Assembly: GCF_001622165.1 (NCBI RefSeq)
Contig: NZ_LVWG01000009.1
Location: forward strand, 1-64,000
DNA length: 64,000 bases
Source of the DNA: Pelodictyon luteolum
GTDB taxonomy: Bacteria; Bacteroidota; Chlorobiia; Chlorobiales; Chlorobiaceae
Reading direction: 5' to 3'
A program made the position numbers and the translations under genes. The notes under the pieces are model-generated. The model was not told the DNA's origin and did no database searches. It saw only the letters and a program-made list of their open reading frames with translations. Positions 17,792 through 25,571 of the stretch are shown piece by piece. Numbering within the stretch: the first letter of the stretch is position 1; each line of letters opens with the position of its first letter.

Positions 17792-18045
17792 GCCCGATCC
17801 TTGATGCCCTCACCATCACGAAGATCCGGAAACGGGTGCAGAATGATCGTCGCACCACCATCAATACCCTCGAACAGGTCCGCACCGGAGGCAACCGGCG
17901 CCGTATCGACAGCATCCGGAGCTGGCCGCAAGTGAGCGTAGAGCAGAAACGCCACGCCAATGAACACCAGAATCCTCAAGAGCCTTTTCTTTGAAGGAAG
18001 CTGAAAATATTTCCACCCTGAAGCATGCATGCTGTTGAGGATCAT
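17788..18045 (-). CDS. Small single-span membrane protein, unknown
   Basis: 85 residues. A basic segment (LPSKKRLLRI) precedes one membrane helix (ILVFIGVAFLLYAHL), followed by a short acidic, proline-containing tail of about 45 residues. No family is recognised. It overlaps the upstream 45-residue membrane ORF and the downstream YhiN gene by three to four bases at either end (ATGA patterns), which supports real translation and a shared transcript. Confidence 0.55.
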   Translation of the reverse strand: MILNSMHASGWKYFQLPSKKRLLRILVFIGVAFLLYAHLRPAPDAVDTAPVASGADLFEGIDGGATIILHPFPDLRDGEGIKDRA

Positions 18046-18179
18046 TCTCTTGTTTTGGGTACCGCCACTGAATCATGCTGCTGCAGCCTGCGCCATATAA
18101 CAAACAGGGAGAGCATGAAAACCGATATGAGCATAAGATAGGCAAAAAGAACGTTCCCGCAGATAAACACCATCGGCAT
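18042..18179 (-). CDS. Tiny CcmD-like membrane protein
   Basis: A 45-residue frame (or 43 from the second ATG at 18173) reads MPMVFICGNVLFAYLML and on to FVIWRRLQQHD and stops at TGA 18044-18042, which overlaps the ATG of the next gene. One membrane helix followed by WRRLQQHD resembles CcmD, the tiny haem-exporter subunit, but this pattern is weak evidence and no other ccm gene is adjacent. The ATGA overlap and good hydrophobic profile are the arguments for a real gene. Confidence 0.45.
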   Translation of the reverse strand: MPMVFICGNVLFAYLMLISVFMLSLFVIWRRLQQHDSVAVPKTRE

Positions 18180-18527
18180 CCGCTAGAGATCCGGGTTCAG
18201 AGAACGGGCGAGGAGAATGGAAAAGCAGGATACCGAAAAGAGAGCCGAAGCAGGCTCCCGGGTCAAGAGGATCCCGTTTTGATACACCCTTCCTCGCCCA
18301 GCCCCTTCTCGGAACAAGACACTGCAGGCCATCCCAGTCCGGAAGGCTCACTTCTGCATGCAGGTCAATGCGGATGCGATGCGCATTAGATTGATCCGGC
18401 CGTCGTTCATGAACCGGTGCCGCAAGCATTTCATTACCAGGGGGGAGCGGGATGAGGGAAACAAACGTTATTTTATGAGAGCAGCCAGTTAAACCAATAC
18501 GACAGTTCAAGAAGAGACCCCTCCGCC
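18180..18527. other. Intergenic region without a recognised gene
   Basis: 348 bases between the tiny minus-strand membrane ORF and the plus-strand SET gene, so it should hold divergent promoters. A minus-strand open frame through it has no recognisable features and no good start. I see no repeat or RNA in it. Confidence 0.5.
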
Positions 18528-18992
18528 ATGCATGTCAATGTATACCTGCTCTCTATCATCATATTCTCTCTCGGCCTCCTTACCGGAGCACTCGCGATCT
18601 TCTTCACCGGGAGAAAATACAGGGTACCCTCAAAAGGAAAAATCGGCATAGGGCCATCCAGCGTGGCCGGGCGCGGGGCATTCGCCCTGGAAAAAATCAA
18701 TGAAGGGGAGGTACTCGAACGGTGCCCGGCTCTTGAGGTGAGGGACACTGATGTCGGAGGAGAACTCGTAAACTATGTCTTTTACGGAAACACCGAGCGC
18801 TCGCGGCTCGTCGTGATGGGCTACGGGATGCTTTTCAACCACTCTTTCGAGCCCAATGTCGCCTACTGGCTCGACGATACGGCCACCGGCCCTGAACTGG
18901 TGCTCTATGCGCTCCGGGCAATCAGCAAGGGAGAAGAACTCTTCTACAATTACGGCAAAGAGTGGTGGAGCACCAGGCAGGAGGCAGTGTAA
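18528..18992 (+). CDS. Membrane-anchored SET-domain protein
   Basis: 154 residues. The N-terminus is a membrane helix (YLLSIIIFSLGLLTGALAIFF). Then comes a compact SET domain: GPSSVAGRGAFALEKINEGE at the start, LFNHSFEPNVAYW (the NHS pseudoknot motif) and GEELFYNYGKEWW (the catalytic Tyr region). SET enzymes transfer methyl groups from SAM to protein lysines. The helix would hold the domain at the inner membrane, which is odd for a family known from chromatin. There is no pre- or post-SET cysteine module. The substrate is unknown; bacterial SET proteins are known to modify ribosomal or DNA-binding proteins in some species. Confidence 0.82.
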   Translation: MHVNVYLLSIIIFSLGLLTGALAIFFTGRKYRVPSKGKIGIGPSSVAGRGAFALEKINEGEVLERCPALEVRDTDVGGELVNYVFYGNTERSRLVVMGYGMLFNHSFEPNVAYWLDDTATGPELVLYALRAISKGEELFYNYGKEWWSTRQEAV

Positions 18993-19027
18993 GCTCCCCT
19001 GCCCGCCTTGCCCGGTCTCTGGTGGGT

Positions 19028-20254
19028 CTATACGCCCGAAGTCCGAAGAAGCCTGCCGAGCTTGCTGAACCGGTAGTAATGCGCCCAGCCGTGCTTCAGC
19101 CAGTGGCCGAAAAGCGGCATGGGAAAAAAGACCTCCTTGATGCCGTCAGCGTAAACGAAGCCGGCACCGTTTCCGATATCCATGACACAGAGGATGTTCA
19201 GGTGCTCGCGGTAGCCTTTCAGGGTTCCCTCGCGGCCCTGCACGGCAATCGAAGCGTTGTGTGCGGCGTTGACGGCCATGGTTTCAGCCAGATGGCCCTG
19301 CTTGGCTTTCCATTCGGGACCCTCGAGCGCTGCCGAGTCACCGATTGCGTACCACCCTTCGATCCCATCGATGCGGCAGTAATCGTCAATCATAATGAAG
19401 CCTGACGGGTTCAGCGGAAGATTCGACTCCTTGATGACCCGGTGGCCGTCAAGCGCGGAGATGAACATGGTGAAATCGCTCTCCAGACGGCTGCCGTCCT
19501 CGAACATGACCCCGCCCTCGTCAAAGCCAGTGATTTTCTTCCCGTACCGTGTCTTGAACCCGTTATCCCTGAACATGCCGTCCATCGCCTCAAGCGCCTT
19601 CCTGCCCATTCTGGCTCCCGGCTGCGGCATCGGGGCGAAAAAGGTCATCTCATAGCGGTCACGGATGCCGAGCTTCTTCAGCTTGTGGTGCAGGTTGAAG
19701 AAAAGCTCGAAGGCCGGTCCGCCGCGCACCGCGCTCTTATCCTTTGGATTGCCCCCGAACCCGAAAGCGATCTTTCCGCTCCCCTTTGCGATAATGGCAT
19801 CGACCCGCTCTTTCAGGTAGAGTGAGTTCTGCGGGCTTGCGCAGATGGAGCGGGCATGCTCCATGCCGGGGTACTGGATCTTTGCGGCGCCGAGCGCCAC
19901 GACCACAGCGTCCGTTCCACTCCGCTCCCCGCCTTTTTCAAGCCACACCCTGCGGCTCTCCGCGTCAATGGCCGTGACTCGGTCGATGGTCAGGGTGAAG
20001 CCGTGACGCCGGGCCAGTTTTTTGAGCGGGATGGACGCGTCGCTGTATTTCAAGGTTCCGACCGGTATCCATATCGATATGGGAAAAATGAACAGGTGGT
20101 CTCGGTCTGATACCAGTTCAACGGAGAATCCCTTCTTGCGGAACGCAATTGCCGCTTCAGCGCCGGCAATGCCTCCGCCGAGTATGAGCACACTCTTTAT
20201 GTTCTTCACTGCATTATGCTGTTTGTCGTGATAATATGCATGCCTGAGGGGCAC
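19028..20254 (-). CDS. Sulfide:quinone-oxidoreductase-like FAD flavoprotein
   Basis: 408 residues from a GTG; a second GTG at 20209 sits just before the conserved KNIKSVLILGGG and may be the real start. The FAD fold (ILGGGIAGAEAAIAFRKKG), VVALGAAKIQYPG and the C-terminal GWYAIGDSAALEG with the second-dinucleotide region fit the SQR/NADH-dehydrogenase-II-like group. The usual SQR redox cysteine pair is not evident; I see isolated cysteines at SICASPQN, DYCRID and ILCVMD. The C-terminal basic, aromatic stretch (LFGHWLKHGWAHYYRF) could bind the membrane surface. Green sulfur bacteria carry several SQR paralogues, and this may be a divergent one. It stands alone. Confidence 0.75.
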   Translation of the reverse strand: MPLRHAYYHDKQHNAVKNIKSVLILGGGIAGAEAAIAFRKKGFSVELVSDRDHLFIFPISIWIPVGTLKYSDASIPLKKLARRHGFTLTIDRVTAIDAESRRVWLEKGGERSGTDAVVVALGAAKIQYPGMEHARSICASPQNSLYLKERVDAIIAKGSGKIAFGFGGNPKDKSAVRGGPAFELFFNLHHKLKKLGIRDRYEMTFFAPMPQPGARMGRKALEAMDGMFRDNGFKTRYGKKITGFDEGGVMFEDGSRLESDFTMFISALDGHRVIKESNLPLNPSGFIMIDDYCRIDGIEGWYAIGDSAALEGPEWKAKQGHLAETMAVNAAHNASIAVQGREGTLKGYREHLNILCVMDIGNGAGFVYADGIKEVFFPMPLFGHWLKHGWAHYYRFSKLGRLLRTSGV

Positions 20255-20328
20255 GGAGTGACGACATTATAAGCATATGCCAATAATTATGAAACAATAA
20301 TTCGGAAACTGTTTTCTAACGCTTCATG

Positions 20329-20820
20329 TCAGTCTATGGAGGAGCAGCGCCCACGGCGTACCATGGGGCGGCCGCAGTCGGGGCAGTCAAGGGTCCGGCA
20401 GGGTGTGCCGTTATGGTGCGGTATTTCGGTCCCGCAGTGGAGGCAGACACAGATTCCCGGCTCGTCAGGCTCGCCGTTTGGATCCTGCGGCTGGATGTGG
20501 CCGCCCTCGATGCAGATTGAATGACCCTCGACGAGCGCCAGAGCAACCTTACGATGTGCAGAGTCCAGGATACGGCCGAAGGTCTGGCGGGATACCTTCA
20601 TGAGGCCGGCAGCTTCGGCATGGTAGAGGCCGAGTTTGTCAGCAAGACGGATGGCCTCGAGTTCGTCAAGCGTGATCACCACGTCTTTCAGCCGTGAGGG
20701 AGACACGCCCTCCGGCTTGAAGCAGGTTGCCCTCGGCTTGCCGACGACACAGCGGCACAGGACCGGCCTGCCGGGGCGGACGGGTTTTCTCCGGCTGCGG
20801 CTTTCGCTCCCTTCTCCCAT
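20329..20820 (-). CDS. DUF134 (UPF0251) DNA-binding protein with C-terminal zinc-binding motifs
   Basis: About 163 residues from ATG 20818-20820; an ATG at 20835 adds five residues. ITLDELEAIRLADKLGLYHAEAAGLM and SRQTFGRILDSAHRKVA are the DUF134 helix-turn-helix, similar to sigma region 4. The C-terminal third has cysteine/histidine pairs (CVCLHCG, LDCPDCGRPM) that should bind zinc. Family members are predicted transcription regulators. The start codon overlaps the stop of the SLAC1-type channel gene upstream (TGATG), so the regulator may act on that gene or respond with it. Confidence 0.85.
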   Translation of the reverse strand: MGEGSESRSRRKPVRPGRPVLCRCVVGKPRATCFKPEGVSPSRLKDVVITLDELEAIRLADKLGLYHAEAAGLMKVSRQTFGRILDSAHRKVALALVEGHSICIEGGHIQPQDPNGEPDEPGICVCLHCGTEIPHHNGTPCRTLDCPDCGRPMVRRGRCSSID

Positions 20821-21779
20821 CACTCCTCGGTGCATATACTGCCGGAAACCATTGCGGTTGCCGTACGGATGATGAGAAAAAGCACGACAATGGCCAGAAA
20901 GGCGAGCTCAAAAAACGCAATGCTCCGGAAAAAAGGGTTTTCAGTGAGGGAGAACATTTTCACGGAAGCCAGCACCCTCGCTGCGATCGGAAAAGAGTAC
21001 GCCCACCAGGAGAGGTGGAACTCCAGCCGTGAAAGCGAAGGGAGACGGAAGAGCAGAAGGACGAAGAGGTAGAGGGAAAAGTAATAGAGAATGCGGGCAA
21101 ATGCATCAAGCTGGCCGCCGTTCAGGCTGAGATAGGCGAGAAAGCCGAGTGCCGGAGGGGCAAAGAGGATGAAGAGGGTCGGCATGAACCGCTCGGGAAT
21201 GGAGGCATGGAAGATCATCCGGTTCATGACGATGACAAAGAGGGCGATCCAGAACACCAGGCCGAGAGAAAAGAAAAACCATGAGAGCTCGAGGTTCCCG
21301 AGCCTTACGCCCGAAAGAGGGACAATGATCGAGCCAATAATCGGAATAAACCAGGCCGGAGTCATGTGGCTGATCCTGTAATGGGGTTCCGACATCCAGC
21401 TGGAAATGATGGCGACAGACGAGGTGAACTGCAGAAATACACCGACCATGAAGAAATAGCGGGCTGTCTCGATGTCGCGGACAAGAAACACCGCCGAAAA
21501 GATGAGGAGGACGATGGCCGGCAGAGGAAAGAAATTGATCAGGACAGGATGGGCCCACTCAAGAGCGACCTCCCCCGGATACAGGAGGGATTTCAAGAGG
21601 TAGGCAAGTACGGAGACACCGCCGATAGAGAGCGTGAGGTAGAGCAGCCAGTCAGAGGTAAGAGATCCCATACCGGCAAGCGGCATGCTCCGCTGCACGG
21701 CCAGCGTAAAGCCGGCCATGCCGAGGACAAGCGAAAAGAAGGTGACAGGAAAATGCCGGAGGCGCTGGATCTTTTCCAT
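20820..21779 (-). CDS. SLAC1/TehA-family anion channel or exporter
   Basis: 319 residues with about ten hydrophobic segments. The start (LRHFPVTFFSLVLGMAGFTLA) and the internal WFIPIIGSIIVPLSG match the SLAC1/TDT family, which includes E. coli TehA and Haemophilus TehA. These are homotrimeric anion channels or small-acid/sulfite exporters. The substrate is not readable. It is the first gene of a two-gene unit with the DUF134 regulator. The name tellurite resistance applied to relatives rests on overexpression only. Confidence 0.83.
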   Translation of the reverse strand: MEKIQRLRHFPVTFFSLVLGMAGFTLAVQRSMPLAGMGSLTSDWLLYLTLSIGGVSVLAYLLKSLLYPGEVALEWAHPVLINFFPLPAIVLLIFSAVFLVRDIETARYFFMVGVFLQFTSSVAIISSWMSEPHYRISHMTPAWFIPIIGSIIVPLSGVRLGNLELSWFFFSLGLVFWIALFVIVMNRMIFHASIPERFMPTLFILFAPPALGFLAYLSLNGGQLDAFARILYYFSLYLFVLLLFRLPSLSRLEFHLSWWAYSFPIAARVLASVKMFSLTENPFFRSIAFFELAFLAIVVLFLIIRTATAMVSGSICTEE

Positions 21780-21824
21780 GGCAGCGGGTGTCCTGCGTTC
21801 AGGTTAAAAAAATCGGAGCGGCCC

Positions 21825-22232
21825 TCAGGAGGCGGCGATCGATGTCGAAAGCTCGAAAACCGGAGGATCCTGGATATGCTTCTTCACTGCACAGAGGTTC
21901 GCCGCATTGATGACCGCATCGCGGTACTTTTCCGGAAAATCGGCCGGAAGCTGGATGTCAATGACGATTTTACCGATCCCGCGGCCACTCTCTTTGGGGA
22001 AATGGGACTGCACGATACGGATGTTGTCGGTCGGGATCTGGCGCTGCTGACAGAAGGAGTAGACGTAGATGCCGGCACAGGTGCCGATGGAAGCAAGGAA
22101 GAGCGCGAACGGCTCGGGAGCAGAGCCCTCGCCGCCTCCGTTTGGAGACTGGTCGGTATGAATGGTGAATCCTTTGAACTCGGCATTGACTTTCTTGCCG
22201 CCGCCGAACGAAATGATCATATCGTTGCCCAT
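21825..22232 (-). CDS. OsmC-family protein
   Basis: 135 residues. GFTIHTDQSPNGGGEGSAPEPFALFLASIGTCAG shows the OsmC/YhfA-type core, with two cysteines (TCAG and FCQQR) about 15 apart as in peroxide- or hydroperoxide-reducing OsmC/Ohr proteins. It is shorter than Ohr and closer to the YhfA-type branch, whose function is less clear. It is 45 bases upstream of the SLAC1 gene on the same strand and may be co-transcribed. Confidence 0.82.
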   Translation of the reverse strand: MGNDMIISFGGGKKVNAEFKGFTIHTDQSPNGGGEGSAPEPFALFLASIGTCAGIYVYSFCQQRQIPTDNIRIVQSHFPKESGRGIGKIVIDIQLPADFPEKYRDAVINAANLCAVKKHIQDPPVFELSTSIAAS

Positions 22233-22357
22233 GATGTAAGATAGAAATAAGGGTGTAAGGAGATGCTCTGAAACAGATCCCGGCCAAAAGGGGGGATGCC
22301 TATTATAAGCATATGCTCATGTAGAACCAAATGCAGAAATCCGCCCGGCCGGAAACC

Positions 22358-23119
22358 TCAACGCAGCATGAAATAAAGTCCGCCAGCCGTCCATACGGCT
22401 ATTTCCGTCACCTCGCTGACCGCCCCGAGAACGTCTCCGGTGACTCCACCTATTTTCTTACTGGAGAGCCAGCCGATGAAGAGGGTTGAGGCAAGAGACG
22501 CTCCTGTAGCAATGACAACAGCACCCGGGGTGCTTTTCAGGACGAAGACGATGATCAAAAGGGCTGAGAGGGAGGAAACAACGGCATGCTTGCGGCCCGC
22601 CCCCACAACAAACCCCTCCGCCGTGCCCCCGCCGCTGCGGGCGTAAGGAAGCGCAACGGCAAGCGCCACCTGAGCCGTGCGCGCAAGCACCACGCCAGCA
22701 ATAACCCAGTCGAAGGCACCGAACGAAAGAAGCTGTTCAAGGGCAACCCACTTGAAGAGCAGGAGAGAGCCAAGACCCAGAGCACCGAACGAGCCGACAT
22801 TGGGATCTTTCATGATCCTGAGGGCCGAATCGCGGTCGCGCCCGCCCCAGAATCCGTCGAACATGTCTGCAAGGCCGTCGGCATGCATGCCACGGGTAAC
22901 CACAAGGCCGGAGACAACCATCAGCGCAGCACCGAATCGGTCCCATCCCGCCAGGTATCCGATCCAGCCGGACCCGGCCACGAAGAGGCCGAGCAGCAGG
23001 CCGACAGCAGGAAACCAGTAGAGGGCAGAGCTGAACGACCGGGCCTCTCTGCCCGGAACCGGAAACACGGAGAGCGTCCTTAGTGCAGTAACAAGACCCG
23101 TCACAAGACCATTAAGCAT
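22358..23119 (-). CDS. cobS: Cobalamin synthase CobS (adenosylcobinamide-GDP ribazoletransferase)
   Basis: 253 residues, several membrane helices. The family motif DGLADMFDGFWGGRDRDSALRIMKD-type segment (DGLADMFDGFWGG, then MKDPNVGSFGALG) is the metal-binding active site. CobS joins alpha-ribazole(-phosphate) to AdoCbi-GDP in the inner membrane, the last ring-joining step. It is the final gene of the minus-strand operon, four bases after cobT. No cobC phosphatase gene is present here, so the dephosphorylation step must be encoded elsewhere or be done by another enzyme. Confidence 0.93.
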   Translation of the reverse strand: MLNGLVTGLVTALRTLSVFPVPGREARSFSSALYWFPAVGLLLGLFVAGSGWIGYLAGWDRFGAALMVVSGLVVTRGMHADGLADMFDGFWGGRDRDSALRIMKDPNVGSFGALGLGSLLLFKWVALEQLLSFGAFDWVIAGVVLARTAQVALAVALPYARSGGGTAEGFVVGAGRKHAVVSSLSALLIIVFVLKSTPGAVVIATGASLASTLFIGWLSSKKIGGVTGDVLGAVSEVTEIAVWTAGGLYFMLR

Positions 23120-23123
23120 CCTC

Positions 23124-24236
23124 TTACTCCCCCTCTTTTCCGGCTACGCAGGCAGAGCTGAACGTTGCCATTTCGTTGTATATCCGTATTGCCCCCTCGA
23201 TCACATGCATGGCAAGCGCACCGCCCGTTCCCTCGCCGAGTCGAAGGTCGAGATCGAGAATCGGTCGAACTCCCTGCGACTCCATCACCGTTCTATGGCC
23301 CTGCTCGTTGGAGAGATGGCTGAAGAACAGGTACCCGGACGAGGCCGGACAGAGCTTCATTGCAGCAACGGCTCCTGCCGTTGAGATGAAGCCGTCGACC
23401 ACGACCGGAAGCCGGACTGAAGCGGCACCGAGGATGAAGCCTGCGATGCCGGCGATTTCAAACCCGCCGAGCGCAGCTAGCGTCCCTAGCGGTGTTCCAC
23501 AATGTAGCTGATTGATCTCAATGGCGCGCCTGATCACCGTTTTTTTATGCTCCAGGCGCTGGTCGTCTATTCCGGTTCCCCTTCCGGCGATCGTCTCCGG
23601 CGCTATACCGAGAAGCACAGCATAGAGCGCGGTTGCCGGCGTCGTATTGGCAATGCCCATCTCCCCTGTTCCAAGCAGGTGGTAACCGGCCTCATGGGCG
23701 GAGAGGGCTATGCCGGCTCCCGCCATAAGGGCAATAAGGGTCTCGGCTTCCGTCATTGCAGGCCCTTCGGTAATGTTCCGGGTGCCGCGCCCGACCTTCC
23801 GCTGAACGAGGCCCTCAGTCTCAGGGAAATCATGGTTCACGCCCATGTCGACCACGTCGAGATCTGCTCCAGAATGGCTGGCGAGGACATTGATGGCCGC
23901 TCCGCCGGAGAGCATGTTGTAGACCATCTGGGGTGTCACCTCGGCCGGAAACGCCGAGACACCCTCTATAGCGACGCCGTGGTCGCCGGCGAAACAGCAG
24001 ATCTTTTTCTTTGTGAGCACCGGCTTCAGGCATCCGGTAGCCCGGACGAACTGCAGGGCAATCTCCTCCAGACGGCCGAGGCTCCCACGGGGTTTGGTAA
24101 GGTCGTCGAGATGCGCCTGTGCGGCCTCCGTAAGAGTGCCGTCAACCGGCTGGACCGCATCGATGAGGGTCTGGAACTGTTTCTGCATGGAGGGTGTGTC
24201 AGAAAAAAGGTTGCGCAATGATGAGGGTTTGGTCAT
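23124..24236 (-). CDS. cobT: CobT nicotinate-nucleotide:base phosphoribosyltransferase
   Basis: 370 residues from an ATG that overlaps the cobU stop by four bases; ATG 24188 (MQKQFQTL) is closer to the usual N-terminus. [34 protein letters not shown] and the catalytic-glutamate motif [11 protein letters not shown] identify CobT. It makes alpha-ribazole-5-phosphate from nicotinate mononucleotide and dimethylbenzimidazole or another lower ligand. Compare the TrpD-like phosphoribosyltransferase in the neighbouring riboswitch unit. Confidence 0.93.
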   Translation of the reverse strand: MTKPSSLRNLFSDTPSMQKQFQTLIDAVQPVDGTLTEAAQAHLDDLTKPRGSLGRLEEIALQFVRATGCLKPVLTKKKICCFAGDHGVAIEGVSAFPAEVTPQMVYNMLSGGAAINVLASHSGADLDVVDMGVNHDFPETEGLVQRKVGRGTRNITEGPAMTEAETLIALMAGAGIALSAHEAGYHLLGTGEMGIANTTPATALYAVLLGIAPETIAGRGTGIDDQRLEHKKTVIRRAIEINQLHCGTPLGTLAALGGFEIAGIAGFILGAASVRLPVVVDGFISTAGAVAAMKLCPASSGYLFFSHLSNEQGHRTVMESQGVRPILDLDLRLGEGTGGALAMHVIEGAIRIYNEMATFSSACVAGKEGE

Positions 24237-24763
24237 TTCAGTTTAAGCGGCAGCCCGCTGGCCAGGAGCCATGCTTCATCGCTCCGGGAGGCAACACGCT
24301 GATTGATGATGCCTGCCATGTCGCGGAACCTGCGGGCCATGGCGTTTTCGGGCACAATGCCCATGCCCGTTTCATTGGTGACGATGACCAGGGAACAGGG
24401 CGGCTGCAGGAGGACTTCAAGGAGGGCATCAATTTCCGCCGAGATGGCCGGTTCATCGTCACCGAAACGGTGCATGAGATTCCCGGTCCATACCGTGAGG
24501 CAGTCAAGCAGCACCACATCGGTCTCCTCTGGGACATTTTTCAGTGCCCGGGCTATCTGAACCGGCTCCTCAATGGTCTTGAACGCCGAACCGCGTTCCT
24601 CCCGGTGGCGGCCGATGCGCCTCTGCATCTCAATATCGAACGGTTCGGCCGTAGCAAGAAACACCCTCCGCCGATGCTGCATGGCAAGCCTCAAGGCAAA
24701 GGTGCTCTTGCCGCTCCGGGCTCCGCCCGTCACAAAGACAATCTTTGTCGGTTTATCCGTCAT
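24233..24763 (-). CDS. cobU: CobU/CobP adenosylcobinamide kinase-guanylyltransferase
   Basis: 176 residues. The P-loop [18 protein letters not shown], the nucleotidylated-histidine region [11 protein letters not shown] and [14 protein letters not shown] are CobU signatures. It phosphorylates AdoCbi and adds GMP to give AdoCbi-GDP, the substrate of CobS. It overlaps its neighbours on both sides by four bases. Confidence 0.94.
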   Translation of the reverse strand: MTDKPTKIVFVTGGARSGKSTFALRLAMQHRRRVFLATAEPFDIEMQRRIGRHREERGSAFKTIEEPVQIARALKNVPEETDVVLLDCLTVWTGNLMHRFGDDEPAISAEIDALLEVLLQPPCSLVIVTNETGMGIVPENAMARRFRDMAGIINQRVASRSDEAWLLASGLPLKLK

Positions 24764-25566
24764 GCCCGCCTCCTCCTTGTGTCAAACAGGCTGCATGAAT
24801 CAAGGAAGTCAGCCTCAGAAAAGATTTCCATGGTAAAGACCCGCTCAAGGTCGGGATGTGTTTTGAGTCTCTCCATCACCATGTCGAGAATCGTGGCATC
24901 AAGGTGGCGGAGCGAGACATGGTCGCGCCCTTCCAGCACCCCATGCACATGCAGCACCCTCGCCCGGTGCAGGTAACGGTCGAAATACTCAGCGGCCGGG
25001 AACCCGCAGAGCATCATATGGCCGACGTCAAGCGTCACCGAGAGACCGAGGTCATCGACCACCGGCCAGATGTGTTCGTAGGGATAGTTGAGGGTTTCGA
25101 CCGAAAACTCGCTGGCAGAAGCATCCGTGGAGGAGAGCAGGCGTGAGGCAGAAGCGCGGAACGCATCGGCGAAGCGCATGAGGGCTGACTGGTCAAAGGT
25201 GTTGACGTCAACACCCTTTCCCGCTTCAGCATGCACCACATAGGCCGAACGCGGCAGATCGGCCGTGAGTTCGACGATGCGCATGCACTTCGCTACCGAG
25301 CGCTCCCTCTCATCCCTGTCCCTGTGGCCGAGATAGGCGTCGAGCGGCAGATGGACCGAGTAAGTGAGGTCATCTTCTGCGGCAAACTCAATAAGACGCC
25401 GCATATCGTCGGCCGTTGGCAGGTTCGAGAACTCGTCGGACTCGAAGAGGACGAGCTCTATGTCGTCCACCCGCTTTCTGAGATACTCCACATTAGGGAT
25501 GATCGCATCCGGAATGATGTAGGAAGTGGTCCCGAAGCGGCAGGGGAATGCATGCTGTGATGCCAT
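24760..25566 (-). CDS. cbiR: CbiR-type cobamide-remodelling phosphodiesterase (AP endonuclease-like TIM barrel)
   Basis: 268 residues from ATG 25564-25566 (MASQHAFPCRFGTTSYIIPD); an upstream start at 25626 would overlap btuD. The fold is a xylose-isomerase/AP-endonuclease TIM barrel: YSVHLPLDAYL, YVVHAEAG, FSVETLNYPY, SVTLDVGHM and VLHVHGVLEGRDHVSL supply the His/Asp/Glu metal ligands. CbiR, described from Akkermansia, cuts the nucleotide loop of imported cobamides so that a different lower ligand can be fitted. The FGTTSYIIPD start and place between btuD and cobU match that role. A sugar isomerase is the fallback reading, less likely in this setting. Confidence 0.75.
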   Translation of the reverse strand: MASQHAFPCRFGTTSYIIPDAIIPNVEYLRKRVDDIELVLFESDEFSNLPTADDMRRLIEFAAEDDLTYSVHLPLDAYLGHRDRDERERSVAKCMRIVELTADLPRSAYVVHAEAGKGVDVNTFDQSALMRFADAFRASASRLLSSTDASASEFSVETLNYPYEHIWPVVDDLGLSVTLDVGHMMLCGFPAAEYFDRYLHRARVLHVHGVLEGRDHVSLRHLDATILDMVMERLKTHPDLERVFTMEIFSEADFLDSCSLFDTRRRRA

Positions 25567-25571
25567 CGATA

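Noticed and set aside
18073-18510. 145-residue minus-strand frame upstream of the tiny membrane proteins
   Set aside because: No recognisable motif, poor start, and it is in a different frame from the ATGA-coupled 45-residue gene.
21366-22244. 292-residue plus-strand frame across SLAC1 and osmC genes
   Set aside because: Highly charged antisense frame spanning two real genes and their gap.
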